Shown here in pieces: positions 51,926 to 60,800 of a DNA stretch of 64,000 nt. Every line of letters begins with the position of its first letter. Positions within the stretch are counted from its first letter, which is position 1. The position numbers and the translations under genes were made by a program. The notes beneath the pieces were generated by a model, which had not been told where the DNA came from, made no database searches, and saw only the letters and a list, made by a program, of their open reading frames with translations. This DNA comes from Pocillopora verrucosa (lineage: Eukaryota > Cnidaria > Anthozoa > Scleractinia > Pocilloporidae), in the NCBI RefSeq assembly GCF_036669915.1, contig NC_089318.1, positions 9,643,390 to 9,707,389 on the forward strand. Direction: 5' to 3'.

Positions 51926-52180
51926 TCAAAGAAATCGATTAACAACGACTCTTCCTGCATCAGCATCAACATGTTTGAGAATCAACTCATTATCATTTTG
52001 CAGTTCAATATTAAACTGTAAATGCATTGGTACTGACATTTTGTGTTCTAAATCTTCAAAAGAGCTATAACGATTTAGGGGAATTGACGCGTTGACATTG
52101 GCAGCACCGACAGTCAAAGCTTTTCTTGCACTAAAACCAGTATTTGTATTTGCTGCAGTACCATTTGAATCTAAATACCA
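51926..52180 (-). pseudogene. Fragment of a putative virus-like structural protein
   Basis: Open for 85 codons between a TGA just upstream and a TGA stop. It includes LNRYSSFEDLEHKMSVPM and QFNIELQNDNELI. The beta-rich, Asn-rich composition is like a capsid or coat protein, and I have the impression of related long hypothetical proteins in anthozoan genomes. The fragment is far shorter than such proteins and ends at NRFL. No homology search was run. Confidence 0.4.
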
Positions 52181-52325
52181 TCAAAAACTGTGTTTAGCAA
52201 CGGTTTAAGGCATCACTGTAGTCGAGATTTTTGACATTTACTACTCTGTTCAAGTTATTTTTGTCGTAAACAATCTAACCATAATATACTTCAATAACCT
52301 GTGGGAACCATTAATAACTGTGATT

Positions 52326-52354
52326 CTATCACCACCACCACCACCACCACCCTA
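52326..52354. repeat. (CAC)n microsatellite
   Basis: About eight CAC/ACC units inside the virus-like block. Confidence 0.9.
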
Positions 52355-52575
52355 ACCAGTTCCCTCACCAATTTTCTGTAATTGAAACTGTTCTCCTAAA
52401 TTGGCGTTGTACCAATCAAAAAATTAAGATCTATCGTTTATCGTGAATCTATGACTGCTTTTTTCATGGTACTGATTATTAGCTGGCATGCGTATTACGT
52501 CATCTAACTGAAAAGGAACCATCGCATTTCTTCGTAACATATCGCTTGAGCGGAAATTTGAAATTGTATATTATG

Positions 52576-52782
52576 TTAGAAAAAAAATTCTTGTCGCAAC
52601 TTCTTTAATATCACATGTGCATTAGAGCCAGTTTGTTTCTTGCTTCTACTTAATTTTTTCATTATGTAATCACCTGATATCTCACCAATTTCCTTCCCAA
52701 CATGTTCTGTCCCTGATTTGAGTGCTTTTTGTACAGGCTTCGCAACTTTGGAAAATAATGTACTAGCAATTTTTTTTAACAT
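52576..52782 (-). CDS. Small lysine-rich protein in the virus-like block, 68 residues, intact frame
   Basis: An ATG-initiated open frame (MLKKIASTLFSKVAK...) with a high Lys content and amphipathic helical character, ending in FFF. It is the only gene of the block without an interruption. Small basic proteins of this kind occur in capsids of several DNA virus groups, where they bind DNA or membranes. That role is inferred from size, charge and neighbours only. The frame may be open by chance of shortness. Confidence 0.4.
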   Translation of the reverse strand: MLKKIASTLFSKVAKPVQKALKSGTEHVGKEIGEISGDYIMKKLSRSKKQTGSNAHVILKKLRQEFFF

Positions 52783-52866
52783 TGGTTACAAGTACACCTG
52801 TCCCTTTGTGCTTGTTAACAAATTTTCCTAAAGCTGGAGGATAAATTCTCTTGAACTCATATGGCC

Positions 52867-53593
52867 TCATAATCGTGGTTTCAATAAAATTGAAAAAGAA
52901 GTATCAGATCCACATAAATCAACAAATCTTCTTTTTCCATCCGTGATATAAATCCTTACTGAATCCATGTTTGTGTTGTTGAGTGGTGAATCAGTGACTC
53001 TTTGCTTCCATTGTAAAACTAAGTGAAGGTTGCAAGACAGCTGTTCAAAAGCTGGATATTGTGTCGCTTTCAGATCCATCAACGAGAGAATTATTCGTAT
53101 GGTCACATTTAATATTCATCAATTCTCTGTCTTGACTTAAATTTGGGATAAATAGACCAAGAGTATTTTCATCCTTAACAATTTTTTTTCATAACCAATT
53201 AATAAATTAAAATCACTTACACTCAGATCAAGCTGGTAACCTTGTTTCATAGGTATTTCAACTCTGAACAAAACTTCATTAAATGTTAATGTTATTGGAT
53301 ACTCATCTTCTTCGCCATCGTTTGTAATTACACTGAGTTATCAATTACAGTTATCTCATTGGAAATCTCTGTCTAAGCCCAGACACCACTTGCAAAATTA
53401 ATGCCATTGAAAGTATTTCCATTGTCGTTACTACATTTTTTTAACTGGTTATTATTGTTCGATTCAAACCAATGTTATACCCCTAATTTGGATCTAAAGA
53501 TATTGTACGACTTAATTTTCTTCTAAAATCTTCTGGTTTGTTGTTATTAACATCTTTGACAGAATAAGATGATAAAACTAGTTCTCTTTCCAT
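52867..53593 (-). pseudogene. Broken gene in the virus-like block
   Basis: It starts at an ATG at 53593-53591 (MERELVLSSYSVKDVNNNK), then runs into stops and frame changes. The last 60 residues are open again (MDSVRIYITDGKRRFVDL then SDTSFSILLK). Both ends lie in the same direction and spacing fits one protein of about 230-240 residues. Function unrecognised; position next to the other remnants suggests a structural component. Confidence 0.45.
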
Positions 53594-53699
53594 ACTATAT
53601 CATTAATTTATTGTTCAAAGGTTTTTTTGAATGTTCATTTTTACTTAAATTTTGGTTTAAAGTAACTCATCATATTTCTTAAAACGGGTGACGTAACGC

Positions 53700-53770
53700 C
53701 TGCATTACTCAAGAAGTGGGGAGAAACACTCGACTACGTCTCGTGTTTCTCCCTACACTTCTTTCGTGCT
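53700..53770. repeat. Strong hairpin with GAGAAACACTCG arms
   Basis: AAGTGGGGAGAAACACTCG and CGTGTTTCTCCCTACACTT are complementary around GACTACGTCT. A looser relative (GAGTGGAGAGACAAGCACTC...) occurs near 59.15 kb, so it is probably an inserted short repeat rather than part of the viral gene. Confidence 0.65.
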
Positions 53771-53854
53771 CGAACCGCTTCCCGCGTGCTTTATAACAGA
53801 ACAGAGCGCAGTCAAGGCTTCTCTATTTGTTAATTATCTTGCATATTTTCTTCA

Positions 53855-54294
53855 TCAATAACACCATTATCATCCTTTTTCATCATCAACATCATCTTCA
53901 TCAATTGCATAATCACGCTAACCATAATCTTCATAAGATGGAGGAAGGTCAATATCTGGATTTATGTAATATTCTGGATATTCAGGTGGTTAAAGGCGCA
54001 GTTTATTTTTCTTTTCGTGTTTCAACACCTTCAAACAAACCATCAAGAGTCACGTCTTCAACTTCATCACCGCTATTATGCCATAAGCAGGCACAAATTA
54101 TCGTGGTTTTATTTTCTTTTTCTGTTTAGGAGTTAATAAATTGGTTAAGAAGACATCGTCTAGTGTTTTCTCACGATTTGAAATATTAACTTTCTTACCT
54201 AACTTATTGTCTAATATTGTTTCATTCACTTTATTAATTTCTTGCCTAATTCAGTTTTACTTTTCGCAAGTTTAGGCCAGTTATCAAGACTCAT
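53855..54294 (-). pseudogene. Broken acidic protein with a PPxY motif
   Basis: It begins at an ATG at 54294-54292 (MSLDNWPKLAKSK), loses frame after about 20 codons, and reappears as KTLDDVFLTNLLTPKQKKK, then EVEDVTLDGLFEGVETRK. It ends with YYINPDIDLPPSYEDYG, a stop, and an acidic Asp/Glu run. PPSY fits the PPxY late-domain consensus that binds WW domains of NEDD4-type ligases. That assignment is by motif only. Confidence 0.4.
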
Positions 54295-54839
54295 GATATA
54301 ATATTGCAGAAGATAAAAAATTAAGTGATCTATGAATATTGAAATACTACCACTACTTTAAGTCACACTTCAAGTTTTGGCAAAACTAAAACGTTATTTT
54401 AACTTATTATATAATGAAAATAAATAATTATAAAACAGAAGAAGATCAAATTTTAAACATATATATAAATTCATGCCAAATAGCCGCTTTAGAAGGTTAA
54501 TATGTGCACGTTCAAGAGCTACTTCTCGACATGATATATAGATTGCGACAATTTAATAAAATCTATCTTTACTCAAAAAAAATTTGAACAAAGCAAATAT
54601 AGAAATTTGATTAAAAAATTTGATCCAATAAGTAGAGGTGTAGGATATGTAGCTGAAATAAGTAATGATGAAATTATACCAACTAAAATAAAATCGTTTA
54701 TCGAAATATTATTTTATAATTATTTTATATCATTATCCATATAACTAAAGATTCTGTTGAAGATATAATTAAACTTTACAAACCTTTTAATCTCCATCTG
54801 TACCATTTGGCGTTAACGGTAAAACTCGTTTATTTCGTT

Positions 54840-55087
54840 GTAGCTCGGCATGATGTGGTGCTTAACCTTATCCACGCGATATTTTCTTTGGTAGTCTGAT
54901 TTTCAAGATATTGTAATTTGAATAACAATAGCCTAGAAAAACACTCATAATTAATAACCTGACCGCATGGACAACATTCATTCCATTATCATCAAACTAA
55001 CTCTTGTTTTTGACAACATTTGTCATCTGTTTTAACTTCTTTATCCTTTTTAAAATAGATCTTATCAAATCGATCAAGTAAATTCAT
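54840..55087 (-). pseudogene. Broken zinc-ribbon protein (transcription-factor-like)
   Basis: It starts at an ATG at 55087-55085 (MNLLDRFDKIYFKKDK) and shows DDKCCQKQELV, then stops, then CCPCGQVINYECF in the same frame. A C..C...CP.CG pair near the N terminus after a short helix resembles TFIIB or late-transcription-factor zinc ribbons of large DNA viruses. Frame breaks lie between the two halves of the ribbon. Confidence 0.35.
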
Positions 55088-55209
55088 AAATATATATTCT
55101 ATGAGATTTATTTTCAAGTTAAAACAGATTATGCTCGATTGCCACGTGTGAAACAACGATCACAATACGTTATTCAAATTGAAAACAAAGCTTAAGTAAA
55201 ATAATTGAT

Positions 55210-55680
55210 TCTCACGCTATCTTCTAAAAATATATTTTGGTCTTTCAAAGAATCAGTCGTGTTGAAGCAGCAGAACAGTCAACATCACACAATAAAAAAG
55301 GAGCGATTTCTACATTTAAGACACGATCTTCACAAATTAATGGAAACTTTAAAGTACAAGACGCTTTTGAAAGCGTTAACCCTCTAACTCCCACAAGTGA
55401 TCGACAAAAAACTTCTTCCTTCCGTTTCGAATTGTATGGTCATTGCCAATATTGCTAAGTGTCTCTACTGCGAATAGCTTACATTGAACAAGTGAAAGAG
55501 AAGTTTTTAAATAGTATTCAACGTCAACAGTTCCACCGATTACAGTGATATGGAAGTCAAGATTGGTGATGGTAACCAATGTGTAGTAACGATAAAAAAT
55601 TTGAAGCTGCTTTAATGATGGAAAAAGACGTATATGATATTACTTATGCCTTCAAGGACAAACGTTCAAAAATTGAAAGT
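55210..55680 (+). pseudogene. Plus-strand coding remnants at the right side of the block
   Basis: Two open stretches have protein-like composition: RVEAAEQSTSHNKKG and GNFKVQDAFESVN (about 55237-55380), and FEAALMMEKDVYDITYAF (about 55600-55679). They are on the opposite strand to the other remnants and separated by stops. Not recognised. Confidence 0.3.
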
Positions 55681-55689
55681 CTATAATAA

Positions 55690-55825
55690 TACAGGGTTGC
55701 TTGTAGATATTAAATTTCTCCTCTCGTGTTCAACTCGAAGAGAAGTTCCATATCTATGCGCGCCTATGTATTATTCTCTATATGATGATAGCACTGTGGG
55801 AGTTATTAAGCACTTAACAAGACAA
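55690..55825 (-). repeat. Right copy of the inverted repeat bounding the virus-like block
   Basis: It is the reverse complement of 50860-50990 over about 100 bp, including GTGTTCAACTCGAAGAGAAG and ATGCGCGCCTATGTATTATT. Confidence 0.65.
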
Positions 55826-55839
55826 ATGTGCTATTTCTG

Positions 55840-56880
55840 ATGCTTTTAGTTATCGTACAATTTTAAAAAAGTGAGTTAAAATTCGTGGGCAGGATAAATA
55901 ATTGTGAATTTTAGTACTTTTTACATTAAAATCCTAATGCAAAAGACATTTGAAATACATTCGATGATAATCTCCTCCGGATCGAAGCCGGGGGAGATTA
56001 TCATCCCCGGCTCCCCCCGGATCCCTCTAGCTTTTCTTGTGAAAATTTGAAAAATTTGAAAAATTCGTTCAGAAAAATATGTTTTGTTGGCTTTAATTCT
56101 GTTCCAAATGTATTGAAATGAATTCGAGTTATTACGACGTTTTGAAGTTCAATTATGAAGCAGTAAATGCAAAACCTCTTTTGATCAGTACTTCTATAGC
56201 ATGTTGCGAAGCGCTCTTTCCATTCCGTTTATGAGCCCCCTGGGATATAAACTCCTCCGTTTAGAAGCCCCTCCGGTTACAAGCCCCCTGGTATATCAGC
56301 CCCTCTCTTTATAAGCTTTGTATCGGCGACAGTTTATGGTATCCATGCAACTCTTCCGCTATCGTTTGGTAGAGCGTGAACGAATTATATTCGTACTAGG
56401 AGAGGGGCGATAAAATATCTTGGCAAATATAAACTTTGAAAACCTGAGACAAGGCAATCTCACAATGACAGGCATATTCATGTTATGGAGTTCTTAACTA
56501 GAGCTTAAATTTCGAATTAAAGTTACTTTCGAGAGAGAGAGACGCTGATATACTCTCAGTCACGAATTAGGTATGTGTCTTGCGCTATTTTGAAGAGTTT
56601 CCTGCGAGGTGACAATTCAATTGCGTAATATAAACCTTAGAAACATACGAAGACCTTTCTTTCGATATAATAAATACGTGATATGATAGAATTCTGAGAT
56701 ATGGCACTTTATTAAAATGACGAGCAATTTGTCTGACCGATTGTCCTAACTTTCGAGAGTACTCTCCTTTGTGTATGGTTCAAAACCACTGATCAAGCAA
56801 TTCTTAAAAAAAATTACGTCCACACAAGAAAGAGTCTATTAAATAGTCTACAGTGTTAAAACTGTCCAAGGCCAAATATC
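55840..56880. other. Intergenic, nothing recognised besides the repeat at 56225
   Basis: AT-rich. A short GATTATCATCCCCGG-type inverted pair (GGGGAGATTATCATC with GATGATAATCTCC) lies near 55.97 kb. Confidence 0.35.
56225..56335. repeat. Degenerate AAGCCCC tandem repeat
   Basis: Units of about 20-25 bp of the form TTTATGAGCCCCCTGGGATA, TTTAGAAGCCCCTCCGGTTA, ACAAGCCCCCTGGTATATCA. Similar words occur near 18.2 kb. Confidence 0.65.
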
Positions 56881-56881
56881 T

Positions 56882-57340
56882 TTGAACTGGAATCGAACGA
56901 AATATAAATATACCTCAGGGAAAGAACTACATAGCATTTCTAATCTTAAATGGGGCTACGCGATCGAGAAAATAGTGAGAATTAAAATTCTTGAGCCTTT
57001 CCGAAAAAACAGAGACACAGAAGCGTACTGCGGAGTCTCAGAAGACTCTCAACAGAAACATTTTGCAGCTACCTATCAGTTACGTGTTGCCGAAAAAAAA
57101 GGGTTCATGAGATATCTTTCTCAAAGCGATGACGAGCTCATGTCGCTGGTTATGCTATTGCAGGATGGTACAGCAAAGATCACCAATAAACTTCCCAGTA
57201 GGAGAATGTGTTACCGCTTCGGTCAGAAGGCAGAACGAACCTGGATAGGCTGCAAAGAGGGATTTCCACCAAGACCTACAAATAAATCATATTTAGACAT
57301 CTGTCACAAAACTGTCTCGCTTTTTTTCATTTATCAATAG
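56882..57340 (+). CDS. Unrecognised open frame of 152 codons
   Basis: A long open frame for this AT-rich DNA, with normal-looking composition (KWGYAIEKIVRIKILEPF, YLSQSDDELMSLVMLL, GFPPRPTNKSYLDIC). The frame opens at TTG, so translation would need an ATG about 70 codons in, or an upstream exon. An A-run of eight codes for Lys in the middle. No domain was recognised and no splice partner was found. It lies between the virus-like block and the 3' end of RAD51B. It could be an exon of an unknown gene, an old transposon fragment or chance. Confidence 0.3.
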   Translation: MNWNRTKYKYTSGKELHSISNLKWGYAIEKIVRIKILEPFRKNRDTEAYCGVSEDSQQKHFAATYQLRVAEKKGFMRYLSQSDDELMSLVMLLQDGTAKITNKLPSRRMCYRFGQKAERTWIGCKEGFPPRPTNKSYLDICHKTVSLFFIYQ

Positions 57341-57632
57341 AGTGTGCAACCATTGGAGTAAACATTAGTTCGTGCCTTTAGGAAGGTTCGGCCGTTTGGT
57401 GTAACTAGCCAAGAGTAAGAGCTGAGGCTGCTGAATCTGAAATTTCCATTCAGCCTTATCTGGAAGAGTAAACTTCAAAGCCATGTGCCTCAATCATTTG
57501 AATTCAGAGTTGTTACAGATTATTTCCGCAATCCTCGAAATAAGCTTCAGTTCTTGTTGAAATTTCATAAATTGAATTCGTGAATGGGTGCTTTTACTCT
57601 TTTAAGGCACTTTTAACATCAGTTTGCATTTT

Positions 57633-57807
57633 CTCCACACTGTTCTCTGTACACTTCCCAAGGTGCCAACAATGAGGATCTGTTTAACAATCAAGAGCTT
57701 CTTTAGATGGCGATCATTTCCTTTATTCTCATGACCCTAATGTGTGATTCAGGGGTGACATTGTAAGGAGAATTGTCTGCTGGTCACTCCTAGGGTCATA
57801 AGGTTAA
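57633..57807 (+). repeat. AACCCTTTAACTCCC element, subfamily B, 5'-truncated
   Basis: It contains TTTAACAATCAAGAGCTTCT, GGCGATCATTTCCTTTATTC and CTGGTCACTCCTAGGGTCAT, ending AAGGTTAA. It lies about 45 bp beyond the RAD51B stop codon, so it is probably in or next to the 3' untranslated region. Confidence 0.6.
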
Positions 57808-57851
57808 ACCTGTTTCTAAAATCTAGGGGTTGTTATACGTAGGGTTTCATG

Positions 57852-60800
57852 TTATTTACCATGGCGATTCAAGTTCGTATCTTGACGTTCCAAAACTAAT
57901 CCTTGAGCGTGTATCGTGTAAACAAACGATGCAAACGGCGCCACTGGAGACTTGGAAATCAGAACCTGTTTTTAGAAGAAGAGCAAGAAGAAGGAAGAAT
58001 CTAGTGAGGAATGAGTTTCTTAAACAATTCGTTTTCAGGACAAAATTGACAGATCACCAATCTTGAAAGTCAATACCTGACGAAATCTTTCGTCCAAATA
58101 CTGTACAATCAGACGAGTATTCACCGCATGTGACCACGTGTTACCTAACGCAGCGGTCACGTGACTACCATCGTCCTCCTCGGGCTCAACGTCTGCGCCG
58201 TCGACGTCCTGGAAACCCTCGTTTCCACTGGAAGTCCCCGCACCAATGAAACGAGTAGTGATTTGATTAGTAACGACAACCTAGAACAGTCGAGACGCAA
58301 AGAATTGACTCAAGGTGTTCCGTTTGTGGCACATTTCAGCTCAACAAAAAGTTGTGAAGCGTAAATCGACCGTACATTTCTCGAGACGACTGCGAAATAA
58401 TTTACCTAATTGGTATTATTTCATAAATCAGGAAGGCTGGTCGCTTACAAATGCATCGTTTCGTTCAAATGGCTATCCTACCTTTTTTCCCTTCCTTTAC
58501 TTCTTCCTCTCTTTTTTTGCCGTCCAGTTCTTTTCTTTGCAATTTTTATTTCGCAATTCACTCAAGGTTTTTACAGCAAAATAATTGTAGGTACTATCTT
58601 GATTTAGAGTACAATTTGGTGTAAATAAGCACGAGTAAATTTTTCAATGACAACAACACTGCACGGGCCCTTGTAGTGTTTGAAAAATTTACAAACGCTT
58701 CTTTGCACCGAATTCACGAGTAATCATGTTATCACTCATTACTAATTTAAAGAAAAAACCATCACAGCAAGTCAAGACAGACGAAATTTCGACAATACTC
58801 GAGCGCTATTGGTGATTTGCAGTCGTGTTACAACCTGGCACTCGTATTACAACTTTGCACTCGAGTCACAATTTTGCACTCGTGCAACATGAAAAAATGC
58901 ACTCGTTTTCAGCCGATCAGAAGCGCGTTATTCTTCAAAGTATGTTCTTAGAACAGGTACAGTATACCTTTAGCCTCGTTTATTAGACATCTTACCGGAA
59001 TATGGAACGTCTCAGCAATATATCTGAAAAGTAGACAGACAAGTGTACTATTTGTTTGTTCAAACAAATGTAAATGCAGTTCATGATAAATAAATTAGCC
59101 TTTTTCCTTTCAAGGTGCGAAAAGCATTTAGAGGGGGCTTATTTCTTTAGAGTGGAGAGACAAGCACTCGACATTGTTTCATCTCTTCTCACGTTCACCG
59201 CACGCCCTACAGGAAGCAAGTAAACTTGACAAAAGTGGTGTTTGGAGAAACAGTTTTTCGATTTATCTTGTGCCACGATTAGTTTCATCATACATTTGAC
59301 TGTTCATGGCAGGCCTACAGTTTTTCTAAATGGAAAAGAGGATGATGCGGCAAAACATGTTTCATGTACGGGCGTAGGAAAAGGCTGGAAAACATGCTAC
59401 TAGTATCAAGAGTGCGAAAAGATCCCCAAGGGCAAAGTCGAGGCAAGCTCCACTACTTGCCCCTGATCGGCAAAAGTCACATTTTGCTTTGTCTACTAGG
59501 TAAGAACGTGTGGAGCGCCCGTATTAAATGGAGGCTCGTAAATTCTTTCCACGCTATTTGTAAAAAATCTATTCTACGACCTACAGAGTACATGAGATGA
59601 TGTTAGTGCAAAGCATACATATTTGAAATAGTTGCCCGAGAAAAGTCTCCTTACTTTAAAATGGCCGCTTCTTTGGAAAGAAGCGCTGTTCTTTCGTTCA
59701 AGTTTCTGAACAGCCTGCTGTCAAATTCCTTCCTTACAAGCGAAGCGACGGAGTCCAGAATGACGAGCTTTACACGTTTAGAAATAACCTCCTCTTCAAG
59801 TCTCTGAAGCCTAGTGAAACAATTCCGATCGATAATTAAATGCTTTGTCTGTTTCACCCGGTATAACTTGAGATTTTGTCAACCTCGTTCCCAAGGTCTT
59901 TTCTCTTCCTCCTTCAATGGAGGAAGAGAGAGATGACCCTGTCTGATTTTTGTAAGTCCAGCGGTTCCTTAATTCATTTTATAGCTAGCAATTAGAAGGG
60001 GGAAATGAGACTGACAGGCTTGGCTTCCCAGACTGGCGTAGTATGCCCATCCCACCCCACACTGGATTGTGCATTTAGACTAATTTGTTCCTTTAAAATC
60101 AAAATTCTTTGTTGTCACCATTAGGCCAAATCATTTATTGAGTAAACTTCTTTAATCAAGATGGCTGAATGTCACAATCATTCTTTTCTTCACTTAGTGG
60201 GCCTGGCCTTTGTCTTGTTCTAAGAAAATGCTTATTAACCATTTACACATAGCCCTAAAAGAGACTGGCTTCTAATTTCTCATTCCAGTATCATCCTTAC
60301 ATCAAATATAAAGGTCATGACATTGAAGGAAATGATCACCAATTTATGTAGCCCCTGATTGTCGAACAAATTCTCCCTATCAGTACCATAGGGAATGTAA
60401 AGAGAACAGTATGGAGAATATAGGGTGTAAAGGGTTATATGAACACTTTTCTTTTTAATAACTGTTCCCCCATGTATCTTGATTTTTTATTGCCATCAAG
60501 ATTTAATTTCAGTTGCATTTTCTTCTTACTTGTTTCCTTTAGCATTTTAGTTTTGGTGCTCAGTAGTTTAACAAATACATAAAGAAATATAAATCATGAT
60601 ATGAGACCTTGAATGAATAATCTTGAAAAGCACCAGTCAATAACATTACATCAAATATCTTACCTATCCCATAATGAGCTACAGGTAGATTCCCAGCACA
60701 CATGTATCCTCTCTGACAGATGAAACAGTGACTCATTTGAGTTGAAAAGATCTGAAAACCGACTGGATGCCATTTCAATCAATCTATAAAGCAGATGTCA

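Larger units (their letters stand above)
50860..55830. mobile_element. Decayed virus-like / Polinton-like element (inferred)
   Basis: A block of about 5 kb, strikingly AT-rich, bounded by the inverted repeat at 50860-50990 and 55690-55825. Inside are at least five intronless coding remnants, all on the minus strand, most broken by stops or frameshifts: a possible structural-protein fragment (51926-52180), an intact 68-residue basic protein (52576-52782), a broken protein (52867-53593), a broken protein with a PPxY motif (53855-54294) and a broken zinc-ribbon protein (54840-55087). The combination suggests an integrated double-stranded DNA element of the Polinton or adintovirus-like kind, of which only the structural end survives. 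No polymerase, integrase or packaging ATPase remnant was recognised, so the class is a hypothesis. Confidence 0.45.

Noticed and set aside
57830-58364. Plus-strand open frames of 67-78 codons
   Set aside because: They lie antisense to RAD51B exons 8 and 9, whose minus-strand translation matches RAD51B closely.
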